From: Prescottella equi
GTDB lineage: Bacteria; Actinomycetota; Actinomycetes; Mycobacteriales; Mycobacteriaceae
Assembly (NCBI RefSeq): GCF_020171745.1
Contig: NZ_JAIVAH010000022.1
Coordinates: 186,001 to 250,000, forward strand
Direction: 5' to 3'
Length of the DNA stretch: 64,000 nt
A program made the translations under genes and the position numbers. Under the pieces are notes generated by a model. It did no database searches, had not been told where the DNA came from, and worked only from the letters and a program-made list of their open reading frames with translations. Position 1 is the stretch's first letter. Each line of letters starts with the position of its first letter. Of this stretch, positions 44,804-53,709 are shown in pieces.

Positions 44804-45370
44804 ATGACACCGGACGAACTCATGAACGAGGCGTGCCGGCTCGCGATCGAGTCGGTCGAGAACAACTGGGGTGGTCCGTTCGGGGCGGTGATCGCCCGCG
44901 ACGGGGAGATTGTCGCGCGGGGACAGAACCGGGTGCTGCTGACCGGTGACGTCACCGCGCACGGCGAGGTCGAGGCCATCCGCAAGGCGATCCAGGTGCT
45001 CAACGCCGAGGCGCCCAGCATCTCGCGTGCGTACGTCGACGAGTCCACGCTGAAACTGGTGCCGCGGCCGGAGGGATCGCCGGATCGGGTGCCGGAGCGG
45101 GCGCGCATGCTGATGGGGATGGAGATCTTCACCTGCGGCGCGCCGTGCCCGATGTGCATGAGTGCGATCTACTGGTCCCGGCTCGACGCGGTCTATTTCG
45201 CGAGCGATCTGCCGGCCACCAGCCGCATCGGTTTCGACGACGCATTCCAGTACGAGGACTTCACCCGGCCGCTCGCGGACCGCTCCATCAAGATCGAGCA
45301 ACTTCGGGCCGACCTCGGCGCCGCGGCCTACGAGACGTGGGCCGAGAAGCCCGACAAGCACCCGTACTGA
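44804..45370 (+). CDS. Nucleoside/guanine deaminase-like protein
   Basis: A 188-residue cytidine-deaminase-like protein. Zn ligands are in AHGEVEAIRKA (HxE) and CGAPCPMCMSAIYWSR (PCxxC), the signature of the CMP/dCMP and guanine deaminases. The C-terminal ...FTRPLADRSIKIEQL... region fits GuaD-type enzymes. The ATG at 44804 was chosen because the longer ORF upstream has no deaminase sequence. It is followed by a membrane protein gene 1 bp after its stop. Confidence 0.85.
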   Translation: MTPDELMNEACRLAIESVENNWGGPFGAVIARDGEIVARGQNRVLLTGDVTAHGEVEAIRKAIQVLNAEAPSISRAYVDESTLKLVPRPEGSPDRVPERARMLMGMEIFTCGAPCPMCMSAIYWSRLDAVYFASDLPATSRIGFDDAFQYEDFTRPLADRSIKIEQLRADLGAAAYETWAEKPDKHPY

Positions 45371-45371
45371 C

Positions 45372-46337
45372 ATGGCGGCGCCGGATCCGCGCGCACGGAC
45401 TCCGCGGCCCGCGACGGTCGTCGTCACGCATCGGTTGCGCCCCGGGATGGACGCCGACTTCCGACGCTGGCAGAACGAAGTCGACTCTGCGGCAGCATCG
45501 TTCACCGGCTTTCTCGGCACGGAGGGCACGCCTCCGGTGAATGGTGGGTCCGAGTGGTCGGTGGTGTACCGCTTCGACTCGCTGGACCACCTGCGGGACT
45601 GGCTCGACAGCGACCGGCGGCGGGATCTGGTCGACGGCGCCGGCGCGCTGTTCGTCGCGCCGCCCACCCAGAACGTGTTGCTCGAGAACGGTTCGGATGC
45701 GGTGACCGTCGTGGTGTCGCACCCGCCGGTGCCCGGCCGGGAGTCCGAGTTCCTGGCATGGCAGCACCGAATCACCGACGCGGAGAGGAAGTTCCCCGGC
45801 TTCCGGGGATCCGAGTGGCACCCGCCGATTCCGGGGGTGCAGGACGACTGGACGATCCTGTTCACGTTCGACTCGCAGGAGCATCTCGACCGGTGGCTGG
45901 ATTCACCCGAACGCGCGTCGCTGCTCGCCGAGGGATCGGCGTTCAAGGACTTCACCGTGCGGCCCATCCCGAGCCCGTACGGATCCTGGTTCCCCGCGAC
46001 CGGGGCCGGGGACGCGCCGGTGCCGTCGTGGAAGACCGCGCTGTCGGTACTGGTGGGGCTGTACCCGCTGGTCGTGGTGCTCACGATCACCATCGACGAG
46101 TTGTGGCCGGGCGCGCCGCTGTGGGCGAGCCTGCTGATCGGCAACATCGCGTCGGTGTGCCTGCTGACCTGGGTGGTGATGCCGGTGGTGACCCGCGCCC
46201 TGCGGTTCTGGCTCGAGCCCGGCGATGCGGGGGATCGGCGCATCGACACGATCGGGCTGATGGTCTCGGTCGGCTTCCTGGCGGTCGCCGCGATCGTGTT
46301 CTGGCTCGCCACGACGGTGGTGTGGTCGTTGCCCTGA
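45372..46337 (+). CDS. Membrane-anchored protein with two ABM domains
   Basis: A 321-residue protein. Two ABM-type domains (about residues 14-100 and 108-195) each have the ATVVVTHRLRPGMDADFRRW / VTVVVSHPPVPGRESEFLAW helix start and an FPGFRGSEWHPP or FTGFLGTEGTPP centre; three hydrophobic helices follow (about 215-320). ABM domains usually act as dimers, so a tandem pair in one chain may form an internal dimer. Such membrane-anchored ABM pairs are recurrent but uncharacterised. The start is 1 bp after the deaminase stop, implying co-transcription. Confidence 0.8.
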   Translation: MAAPDPRARTPRPATVVVTHRLRPGMDADFRRWQNEVDSAAASFTGFLGTEGTPPVNGGSEWSVVYRFDSLDHLRDWLDSDRRRDLVDGAGALFVAPPTQNVLLENGSDAVTVVVSHPPVPGRESEFLAWQHRITDAERKFPGFRGSEWHPPIPGVQDDWTILFTFDSQEHLDRWLDSPERASLLAEGSAFKDFTVRPIPSPYGSWFPATGAGDAPVPSWKTALSVLVGLYPLVVVLTITIDELWPGAPLWASLLIGNIASVCLLTWVVMPVVTRALRFWLEPGDAGDRRIDTIGLMVSVGFLAVAAIVFWLATTVVWSLP

Positions 46338-46353
46338 CGGCCCGGTTCGCCGG

Positions 46354-47610
46354 CTAACCCGATCCGGTGACCGTGAGCCACAGCAGTGCGATGTTGAGCG
46401 CGATGATGAGGCCGACGCACAGCCAGGCGGCCGCGGTGGTGGCCGTGGCGTTGCGTTCGGGACCCATCAGGTCCGGGTCCGACGTCATCCGCACGAGCGG
46501 CACGAGGGCGAACGGGATGCACAGGCTCAGCACGACCTGACTGATCACGAGTGCGTACGTCGGATCGACGCCGATCCCGAGCACGATCAGCGCGGGAATG
46601 AGCGTGACGATCCGCCGGGTGAGCACCGGAATCCGCATGTTCAGCAGTCCGTGCATGATCTCGGATCCGGCGGCACACCCCACCGATGTCGACGCCAGAC
46701 CGGACGCGAGCAGGCCCACGGCGAACACCACCGCGACGCCCGGGCCGAGCGACGCCTGGATGGCTGCGTGCGCGCCCTCGATGCTGTCGGTGTCCGGTAC
46801 GCCGCGCAGCGCCGACGCGGCGAGCAGCAGCATGCCGATGTTCACGCCGCCCGCGACGATCAACGCCGAGGAGACGTCCCAACGCGTGACGCGCAGCAGT
46901 CGATGGAGGCGTGGGCCGTGCCCCGCCGCGCCGTGCCGATCGCGGGCGAGCGCGGAGTGCAGGTAGATCGCGTGCGGCATGACCGTGGCGCCCAGCATGC
47001 TGGCCGCGAGCAGCACGGTCTCGCTGCCCTCGAATCGGGGAACCAGTCCGGCGACGGCGTCGCCCGCCGAGACGTCGGTGAAGAGCAGTCCGGTGAGGAA
47101 TCCGATCGTGATGATCGCCAGCAGTCCCATCACCACGAACTCGAAGGTCCGCTGTCCGCGTCGCGACTGGATCGACAGGATGATCATCGAGACGACGCCG
47201 GTGATGAGCCCGCCGACGAACAGTGGCAGACCGAACAGCAGGTGCAGGGCGATGGCGCCGCCGATGACCTCCGCGAGGTCGGTCGCGGCGGCCATCGCCT
47301 CCGCCTGCAACCAGAACGCACGGCGGTTGCCCGTGCGCAGGCGTCGGCCCAGCATCTCCGGCAGGGACCGTCCGGTGACCAGGCCCAGCTTCGCGGACAG
47401 GTACTGGATCAGCACCGCCATCGCGTTCGCGAGCACGAGCACCCAGATGAGCAGATAGCCGTACTTGGCGCCCGCGGTGAGATTGGCCGCCACGTTGCCG
47501 GGGTCGACGTACGCGATGGCGGCGACGAACGCGGGACCCATCAGGGCAGCGGAGCGCAGGCCGGCGCCTCGACGTCGTGGCGCCGAGGGGGCGTCGATCT
47601 CGGTGCTCAC
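46354..47610 (-). CDS. mntH: Nramp-family Mn2+/divalent cation transporter
   Basis: A 418-residue proton-coupled metal transporter with about 11 membrane helices. DPGN (residues 36-39) and MPHAIYLHSA match the family metal-binding motifs in helices 1 and 6. The GTG start at 47610 fits. A strong palindrome inside the promoter spacer at 47688-47705 suggests control by an MntR-type repressor. Confidence 0.93.
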   Translation of the reverse strand: MSTEIDAPSAPRRRGAGLRSAALMGPAFVAAIAYVDPGNVAANLTAGAKYGYLLIWVLVLANAMAVLIQYLSAKLGLVTGRSLPEMLGRRLRTGNRRAFWLQAEAMAAATDLAEVIGGAIALHLLFGLPLFVGGLITGVVSMIILSIQSRRGQRTFEFVVMGLLAIITIGFLTGLLFTDVSAGDAVAGLVPRFEGSETVLLAASMLGATVMPHAIYLHSALARDRHGAAGHGPRLHRLLRVTRWDVSSALIVAGGVNIGMLLLAASALRGVPDTDSIEGAHAAIQASLGPGVAVVFAVGLLASGLASTSVGCAAGSEIMHGLLNMRIPVLTRRIVTLIPALIVLGIGVDPTYALVISQVVLSLCIPFALVPLVRMTSDPDLMGPERNATATTAAAWLCVGLIIALNIALLWLTVTGSG

Positions 47611-47681
47611 TGGACTCCGCTCGCTGAACTCTCCGGGGACGGGCAGCGAGTACCGCCCGAGCGGTGATTCGCTAGTACGGA

Positions 47682-47710
47682 CTATAGAGTTCGGGTCGCC
47701 GAACTTTCAA
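47682..47710 (-). promoter_or_regulatory. mntH promoter with MntR-like operator in the spacer
   Basis: On the minus strand a -35-like TTGAAA (47710-47705) and -10 TATAGT (47687-47682) are separated by 17-18 bp. The palindrome AGTTCGG-GTCG-CCGAACT (47688-47705) fills this spacer. Its 7-4-7 structure with GTTC/GAAC arms matches the style of the corynebacterial MntR site, so manganese-dependent repression is likely. Confidence 0.75.
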
Positions 47711-47731
47711 GCCTGTGCCCTGACCACGTGA

Positions 47732-47770
47732 ATCGCCCCCTGCCGGACGTGCTGTCCGGCAGGGGGCGAT
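47732..47770. terminator. Terminator of the GH19-type hydrolase gene
   Basis: Seventeen-bp arms ATCGCCCCCTGCCGGAC / GTCCGGCAGGGGGCGAT with a 5-nt loop lie just after the hydrolase stop and upstream of the mntH promoter; they would stop read-through into mntH. Confidence 0.88.
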
Positions 47771-47795
47771 CGGGTCGTGCGTCAGAAGTCGGGCG

Positions 47796-48632
47796 TCAGT
47801 GGAAGACGGCGAGTGCGCGCTGGAAGCTGTCGATCCGCTGGACCAGGCCGTGCGTGCCGCCGTTGACGATGCGGGACACCGACTCGATGCTGCCGGAGTC
47901 CGACACGGCATTGAGGTTGCGGGACTGCCAGTACCACGCGGCGGTCTCGAAGGCGTTCTCCGGCGTCGCCATCAGCTCGGGGTTCGCGATGAAGTCGATG
48001 CCGAGGTACTGGCTGACGCTCTCGTAGTTGTGGCGTCCGGTCACCTGGATGGCGCCGCGGCCCTTGAAGCGCTCGCCGTCGCCGGGTGCGAAGTTGCCCA
48101 GATCCGAGCGCCCCTCGTAGGCGCGACCGGACGCGTACTCCTCGAACGTGCGGAACGAGTCGGACTCGACCACCAGCTGCGCGATGAACGCGGCCTTCCG
48201 CAGCGGGGTGTCGATGGCGGCCTTCGCCAGCGCCTCGTTCAGCGGCGCGACGTACTGCGCCAGGCGGTCGGGAGCCACCTGCGGGACGATGTTCACGAGC
48301 TCGTCGAGCGTGACCGACGCGGGAGCCGGCGGGGGCGGGGGTGCGGGCAGGGTCGGTTCCGGCATGACCCGCGCCTGCGGGACGGGCGCCGGTGCCGTGG
48401 AGGACAGGGGAAGGTCGAGTGCCTTCAGCAGTCCGGCGGTGTCGAGGAACTGCGCGGGAGCGGCGGGTAACGCCGGTGCGACGCTCGCGTTGGCGACCGG
48501 GCCGGTCGCAAGGTTGCCGGCACACAGCCCGGCGACGGTGGCGGTGGCGAGGACGGCGACACGGGCTCGCGACAGGAGTCCGCGCTGGGTGCCGCTCTTG
48601 CGATCGGTCGTGCAGTCAGGGGTGTTGTGCAA
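47796..48632 (-). CDS. Secreted GH19-like lytic hydrolase (chitinase/lysozyme type)
   Basis: A 278-residue protein with an N-terminal signal peptide (basic RKSGTQRGLLSRAR, then hydrophobic VAVLATATVAGLCAGNLATG, likely cleavage after VANA). After a Pro-rich linker (about 95-110) the C-terminal domain has KAAFIAQLVVESDSFRTFEE with the catalytic Glu, GRGAIQVTGRHNYESVSQYL and ENAFETAAWYW, the pattern of glycoside hydrolase family 19 enzymes. It probably cleaves peptidoglycan-like glycans. The first codon appears to be TTG at 48632; a nearby out-of-frame ATG is not used. A CRP-like site and a long leader lie upstream. Confidence 0.8.
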   Translation of the reverse strand: MHNTPDCTTDRKSGTQRGLLSRARVAVLATATVAGLCAGNLATGPVANASVAPALPAAPAQFLDTAGLLKALDLPLSSTAPAPVPQARVMPEPTLPAPPPPPAPASVTLDELVNIVPQVAPDRLAQYVAPLNEALAKAAIDTPLRKAAFIAQLVVESDSFRTFEEYASGRAYEGRSDLGNFAPGDGERFKGRGAIQVTGRHNYESVSQYLGIDFIANPELMATPENAFETAAWYWQSRNLNAVSDSGSIESVSRIVNGGTHGLVQRIDSFQRALAVFH

Positions 48633-49069
48633 GGCTCATGCTCCGGCTTTGGGCTGCGGGGGCAGCCATGTCGGGCGTGAACACCGGTATCATCGGAAGC
48701 GGTCGTCGTGATCGAGACCGTTTGATCACCGGGTGGTCACGGCAATGTCACAACCAGATAACAGGCCGTTACCGAAGATCTTCAAGTCATCGAGACGAGT
48801 GCCACTCTGGGCATTTAAAGTGACTCAGATCACATATTCGACGGCGCGTCGTTACAGGGTTTGTTACCTCAGCCCTGGTAATTGGGTCTTTCCTGGGTGT
48901 TCGGACGGGGTCGTGAAACAGCCTGTCGTGACCTTTCAGCAGCCGGATCGGCTCCGACATCGAGGCGGATCAATCTCCCGATCGTCTCTAGGTGCGCGAC
49001 GTGCATCCGTTCGTGACATTCGTTCGTGACCTCACCGACCCACACCGATACGTGTCCGCGACCGTGGAC
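48633..49069. other. 437-bp intergenic region upstream of the GH19 gene
   Basis: The longest gap in the window. On the minus strand a -35 TTGAAG (48785-48780) and -10 TGTTAT (48763-48758) with a 16-bp spacer are seen, so the hydrolase mRNA has about 120 nt of leader. A CRP-like site is at 48819-48834. The leader has several short inverted repeats, but I do not recognise a riboswitch family. Nothing coding is supported between 48835 and 49069. Confidence 0.6.
48819..48834. promoter_or_regulatory. CRP/GlxR-type site upstream of the GH19 gene
   Basis: AGTGACTCAGATCACA differs from the CRP consensus TGTGA-N6-TCACA by one base in the left half. It is about 75 bp upstream of the likely transcription start, a class I activating position. 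Actinobacterial CRP/GlxR regulators control cell-wall hydrolase genes, including some rpf genes, so this fits. Confidence 0.7.
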
Positions 49070-49504
49070 TCAATCCCAGAAATCGGCCTTGGTGTACTCG
49101 GAGAGCGGCGAGAACCCCATACCTCTCAGTTCCGCCGACTCGCACGTGTGCCCGAACTCGTCGGTGCAGACGAGTGATCGGCCGACGTCGGTGCAGACGA
49201 AGGCAGCCGCCTCGGGAACGCGTGACTCAGCGATCTCGAATCGGGCGACGGACTCGAGAACCGGCGCGTCCGGGAGGTTGCGATTGCGGGACGGCTGACC
49301 GCTGTGAGGGTCGAGCTCGAGCTCGACGTCGGAGGCTGCCAAGTCGATCACCGAGGCCCACTCGCCCCAGCGCAGGTAGTTGTACCGCTTCGCGGCAGGA
49401 TCGGGATCGAACGGGTCCCAATCCCACGGCCGATCGAGCGTCCCCCTTCGATACGGGCGGGCAGCCCGGCTCCCCGACGACGTACTCGAGAACCAGAGCG
49501 TCAC
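49070..49504 (-). CDS. Orphan 144-residue protein at the jetD position
   Basis: A 144-residue protein starting with GTG 11 bp after the jetC stop. It has Trp/Asp-rich segments (DRPWDWDPFDPDP, RYNYLRWGEWASVIDLA) and an Ala/Cys-containing C-terminal half (FVCTDVGRSLVCTDEFGHTC), ending YTKADFWD. It has no transmembrane segment or catalytic motif that I recognise. It does not resemble JetD (a ~400-residue topoisomerase VI-like protein). No good ribosome site is seen, so it may be translated by coupling to jetC. Function unknown; an inhibitor, accessory or simply unrelated protein are all possible. Confidence 0.6.
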   Translation of the reverse strand: MTLWFSSTSSGSRAARPYRRGTLDRPWDWDPFDPDPAAKRYNYLRWGEWASVIDLAASDVELELDPHSGQPSRNRNLPDAPVLESVARFEIAESRVPEAAAFVCTDVGRSLVCTDEFGHTCESAELRGMGFSPLSEYTKADFWD

Positions 49505-49515
49505 GCGGCGGTGTC

Positions 49516-52500
49516 CTAGGCGTCCGCGAACTCGAGTCCGCCGGTGGCCGTCGCCGGGACACGCCGACGCAGTGGCGAGCCGAGGGCGCGCGCGAGGTCG
49601 CTGCCGTCGTGCTCGGCCAGCAGGTCGCCACCGGACCACACGAGCAGCGCCGCGCTCACGCTCTGTTCGGCGGTCGAGTGCGCGAGGTCGTAGTGAGCAC
49701 AGCCCGGGACTCCCGCGTAGGTGATCCAGAGGTCGTAGCCCGTCATGAACAGGTCGAGGTCGAACTGGACGCTCAGGCCCAGCAGTTCGCTGCGCCCGTT
49801 GTCGTCGACACCGGCGAACGCCTCGTCCAGACCGAGCAGGCGCGGGGAGTGCGGATCGGCCGACGAGAGCATCACGTGTGCGGCAGCGAACAGGGGAAGG
49901 TGCAGGGACACGGACTGCTCGCCACCGGAGAGGGCACTGTGCCGTGCCACGGTGAGCCGGTCCTCGCTGCCGTCCCCTCCGATCAGCGTGAACGAGAACA
50001 CCCGCCACCGCCGGTAGTCGAGTGCCGCGGCCAGGATCTCGGGGTACGAACGCTCCGGGTGCGCGGCCCGGGCGATCCGGACCTGCGCGGCGAAGTGTGC
50101 CCGGATCGTGGCCATCTCGTCAGCGCTCAGCGCCGAGGTCGCGCGGTCCAACAGTTTGGAGACGGCCCGAGAGCTGTCGTCCAGGTTGTCGGCGAGCACC
50201 CAGTGCACGCCGATCGTGCTGCCCGAGGACATGCGGCGCTCGCGCATCTCGGCACCCATCTGTGCGATCAAGTCGCGGGCGTCGGCGGTGCGTTCGTGGA
50301 TCTGCTGGGCGAGCCCGGTCAGCAGGGCGTCCTCGAGGATGCGTCGCTCGGAATCGGTGAGCAGGACCTCCTGGTCCTGACGTGCCGCCGCGATCCGGGT
50401 CGAGAACTCGCCGATCGACGAGTAACCCTGATCGTCCTGGACGCGGACGACGGTCAGCCCGTCCGGCGCGTCCCACTGCAGGCGGTAGTCCTGGCCGGCC
50501 GCGGCGAGCTGGGCGTCGAAGTCCTGCAGTGCCGCGGTGAGCGCCGACCGGGTCGACTTCTTCGCGTTCTCGCTGGTCCGGACCGACGCGGTCGCGGTGT
50601 CCATCGCCCGATAGAGCGCCGACACCTCGGGCGGCAGGATCGGGGCGTCCGGGTCGCCCTCGGTGACGATCCGGTAGACCAGCTGGTCCGGGGTGAGCCA
50701 CGCCGCAGAACTCTGCGGCCACGCGTGCTCGCTGTCGACGCCGAGCAGGTCGAGCAGATCGCGCCGTGCGTACGGCGCGAGCCGGTCGGCGTCGGTGCGG
50801 GTCTCGGTGAGCGCGCTGCGCAGGCCCTCGACCGCGGCGTTGTGGGCGCCCTCGGCCTTGCCGATCTGTTCGACAGCGGCGTCGTAGGCCTTGCGCGCGC
50901 CGCGCTGCTCGGTCTTGCACACCTCGATCCGCGCGCGGGCCTCCTCGAGATCGGCGTCGATCTGCTCGGCGCTCGCGCCCAGGGCCTCACGCAGCGTCTC
51001 GAGCCGGGAGACTTGCTGGGCGTAGTTCTCCTCCGCGACCGCGGCCTCCTCGACGAACTCCTCGGTGTTACCGCGGGCCTCGTCGAGCCGGTCCTCGGCC
51101 TCGCGATGAAGCTCGAGTTCCTTCTCGTGTTCGCGGCGGCAGCGCAGAAGCTGCTCGCCCTGACTCTCGAAATGCCGGATCGAGGCGGCGAGCGCGTCGA
51201 TCTCGCGGGCATGGTGCGACGCGCGGTGCGTGACCGCGACCGAACGAAGCTGCTTCTCCTTGGCCGTGTGGTCGGCGATGGCCTGGTCGAGTTCCTGCCC
51301 GGACGACGCGGTCGACTCCGACCGGGTCCGTAGCGCGCCGGCCGCCTCGGTCAGCTTCTTGATCGCGCCGTGGACGGCGGAGGTGCGCGGCAGCGCCTTC
51401 GCGGCGCCCGCGAGACTGTCGAGCAGCGCCTTCGTGTCCGCTTCACCGGCGCGGGCCGTGGCCCGGGCCTCCTCGGCTGCGGCGATCTCGGCGTCGAGTT
51501 CGGCGATGCGCTGGGCACGCCGCCGCTCGCGGGCCGTGGTGCCGATGTACTCGGCCTCGGCCTTGACGTGGCGACCGCGCGCGATGCCCTGCCAGAACCG
51601 GCCGTCCACTCCGATGCCGACGGTCGCGTCGTGCGCGGTGCCGTCGCGGTCCAGCGACACCGACTCGAGGATCGCGCGGACCCGCTCCTCGGGCACGCCG
51701 GCATCCGCTTCCACGGTGAGGACGTCGGCCAGGGTCGGACCGTGCGGGCGGCGCTCCTCGGGCAGCGGCTCGAGGAACTGCTCGGACTCGAGGTCGGACG
51801 GAGCATCGTCGCCGGCGAAGACCCAGCCGTCGAGCAGATTGGCGGCGGCGAGCGCCGACTCGACACCCGCGGCGACGGCGGGGTCGACGTCGTCGGCGAA
51901 GCGCACCAGACGCCACAGCGGGGCACCGTCGAGCCCGCTGCGGTCGCCGGTGCGGGACGCGAATCCCGCAGGGGCATCGTCCTTCTCGGCCACAACGTGC
52001 TTGCGGTCCGCCTGCAGTTCCGCGATCCGCGCGGTTGCGGCCGACTGTTCGGCGGCGGCCTCGCGGCGGCGGGCCCGCTGCTCGTCGAGCGCGGATTCCA
52101 CTTGCTCGTGCAGCACCGTGCTCAGGCTGGGCGAGTCGTCGTCGCCGGCCTGGGCCAGCGCCTTGTCGAGCGCGGAGAAGAGGTCTGCCGTGACCCCGAT
52201 CGCGGCGTAGTCCGCGGAATGGTCGGTCCACCAGGCACGCAGTGACGCCGCGCAGTCGGCGCGCGCCAGTTCCACGGACGCCTCGGCCTCGGCCACCGCG
52301 GCCTGGGCTGCGTCGAGCAGCTCTCGGCCCTTGTCGGCGGCCCGGTCGGCCCGCTCGCGTTCGGTGCTCGCCTTCTCGACGGTGCCCAGCGCGGCCCGCA
52401 CGGCCCGGACGTCGCCGTCGCGTTCCTCGGCGTGTCCGCGGACGGCGGCGATGATCTGGTCCGGCCGCGAGCCGTCCGGCAGCGGTGTCCACGCGATGCC

Positions 52501-53688
52501 GGCCTGCTCCGCGGCCTCGGCCAGCTCGGTCTCCGCCCGCACGAGGGCCGCGGTGGCGGTCCGCACCGATTCGGTTGCGCGGGTTGCCTCGCCGGTGCGC
52601 TGCTCGAGTGTGGCTTGCGCCTTGCGGGCCTTGTCGGCCTGCTGCTCGGTCGACAGCTTGAGCTGCGCGACGGCGGCGGCGAGGTCGTCGAGCTGCTGCT
52701 TGCCCTCGTAGGCACCCGAACGCTGCAGGGTGTCGAGATCGGCTCGGGCCTGCTCGAGGGCGCGTTCGGCGGCGGTGAAACGGTCCTCGGCGAGCAGTCG
52801 CTCCTCCTGCCGCGACGACTGCAGCGCGACCGCGGCATCGAGCACCGACTGCGCGCGCTCGACGGATTCGAGGCGCCGGGCCACCTGCTCGACATCGGTG
52901 CGGGCCTGCTGCGCCAGGTACTTCGAGTACACGGTCACGAAGCTCTGCGCGGCCTGGTCCGCGGCGGCCAGACCCTCGAGCGCCCGGCCGACCTCCTCCA
53001 TGTCGCTGAAGGAGCGCGCGGCCTCGAGTACGAGCTGCTCGTCGAGCGGGCGCAGGCCGTCGGTGAGGGCCTGCGACAGCCCCTTGGGGTCGAGGTTCTT
53101 CGCCAGCTGTGGTCGGCGCAGCGTCAGGATCAGGTTGATCAGCTGGTCGTACCGCTCGGCGCCCAGCCCGAACAGGCGCGCGTCGATGGCGCCGCGGTAG
53201 TCGACCGGACGGTCGGTGATGGCGTCACTGCCGAGCTGTTCCGCGAGTTGCTTCTTCGTCAGCGGCCGGTCGTCGTCGCCGAGCAGCGAGAAGTCCACGC
53301 CGACGCGGCCGTCGGCGACGAAGTACCAGCGGGTGACCTTGTCGTTCTGCCGGCTCGCGCGCATACCGATACCGACGGTGACGGCCTCGGGATCGTCCTG
53401 CGGTCCGCGGGCGAACTCCATCCACACGTACGAGTGCGCCGAATCCTGGCCCCGGTAGAGCAGGTTCGACTTCATCGTCCGTTCCTCGCCGGCGAACGGA
53501 TTGAGCCGCCGGGGCTCGATGCGTCCGTCGAACACGAACGGGAACAGCACCTCGAGCGCCTTCGTCTTCCCGGATCCGTTCGGACCGCGGAGCACGAGCC
53601 GGCCGTCCGCGAACGAGAACTCCTGGTCGCGGTAATCCCAGAGATTGATGATCCCGGCGCGGGTCGGCTTGAAACGCGCAGATGCCAT
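49516..53688 (-). CDS. jetC: JetC/MukB-like SMC ATPase (type I Wadjet, TIGR02680)
   Basis: A 1390-residue SMC-like ATPase. Walker A is GPNGSGKT at residues 35-42, following LVLR, the start (RAGIINLWDYRDQEFSFADG) is typical of the TIGR02680 family, the centre is a long coiled coil rich in Ala, Glu and Arg, with a hinge region in the middle, and the C-terminus has the signature HSALSGGEQSVSLHLPLF (about 1250) and Walker B LLGLDEAFAGVDDNGR (about 1283). The length matches JetC. In Wadjet, JetABC extrudes DNA loops and hands small circular DNA to the JetD nuclease. The gene starts 21 bp after jetB. Confidence 0.93.
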   Translation of the reverse strand: MASARFKPTRAGIINLWDYRDQEFSFADGRLVLRGPNGSGKTKALEVLFPFVFDGRIEPRRLNPFAGEERTMKSNLLYRGQDSAHSYVWMEFARGPQDDPEAVTVGIGMRASRQNDKVTRWYFVADGRVGVDFSLLGDDDRPLTKKQLAEQLGSDAITDRPVDYRGAIDARLFGLGAERYDQLINLILTLRRPQLAKNLDPKGLSQALTDGLRPLDEQLVLEAARSFSDMEEVGRALEGLAAADQAAQSFVTVYSKYLAQQARTDVEQVARRLESVERAQSVLDAAVALQSSRQEERLLAEDRFTAAERALEQARADLDTLQRSGAYEGKQQLDDLAAAVAQLKLSTEQQADKARKAQATLEQRTGEATRATESVRTATAALVRAETELAEAAEQAGIAWTPLPDGSRPDQIIAAVRGHAEERDGDVRAVRAALGTVEKASTERERADRAADKGRELLDAAQAAVAEAEASVELARADCAASLRAWWTDHSADYAAIGVTADLFSALDKALAQAGDDDSPSLSTVLHEQVESALDEQRARRREAAAEQSAATARIAELQADRKHVVAEKDDAPAGFASRTGDRSGLDGAPLWRLVRFADDVDPAVAAGVESALAAANLLDGWVFAGDDAPSDLESEQFLEPLPEERRPHGPTLADVLTVEADAGVPEERVRAILESVSLDRDGTAHDATVGIGVDGRFWQGIARGRHVKAEAEYIGTTARERRRAQRIAELDAEIAAAEEARATARAGEADTKALLDSLAGAAKALPRTSAVHGAIKKLTEAAGALRTRSESTASSGQELDQAIADHTAKEKQLRSVAVTHRASHHAREIDALAASIRHFESQGEQLLRCRREHEKELELHREAEDRLDEARGNTEEFVEEAAVAEENYAQQVSRLETLREALGASAEQIDADLEEARARIEVCKTEQRGARKAYDAAVEQIGKAEGAHNAAVEGLRSALTETRTDADRLAPYARRDLLDLLGVDSEHAWPQSSAAWLTPDQLVYRIVTEGDPDAPILPPEVSALYRAMDTATASVRTSENAKKSTRSALTAALQDFDAQLAAAGQDYRLQWDAPDGLTVVRVQDDQGYSSIGEFSTRIAAARQDQEVLLTDSERRILEDALLTGLAQQIHERTADARDLIAQMGAEMRERRMSSGSTIGVHWVLADNLDDSSRAVSKLLDRATSALSADEMATIRAHFAAQVRIARAAHPERSYPEILAAALDYRRWRVFSFTLIGGDGSEDRLTVARHSALSGGEQSVSLHLPLFAAAHVMLSSADPHSPRLLGLDEAFAGVDDNGRSELLGLSVQFDLDLFMTGYDLWITYAGVPGCAHYDLAHSTAEQSVSAALLVWSGGDLLAEHDGSDLARALGSPLRRRVPATATGGLEFADA

Positions 53689-53709
53689 GCGAAAGGTGCC
53701 TCTACTTCT

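Noticed and set aside
48633-48760. c-di-AMP (ydaO-type) riboswitch before the GH19 gene
   Set aside because: Location and gene type fit, but I cannot find the conserved core elements; kept only as a structured leader.
49505-50008. Upstream extension of the 144-residue orphan into jetC
   Set aside because: The longer frame overlaps the C-terminal ATPase motifs of JetC in another frame and reads as Arg-rich sequence; the GTG at 49504 is more sensible.
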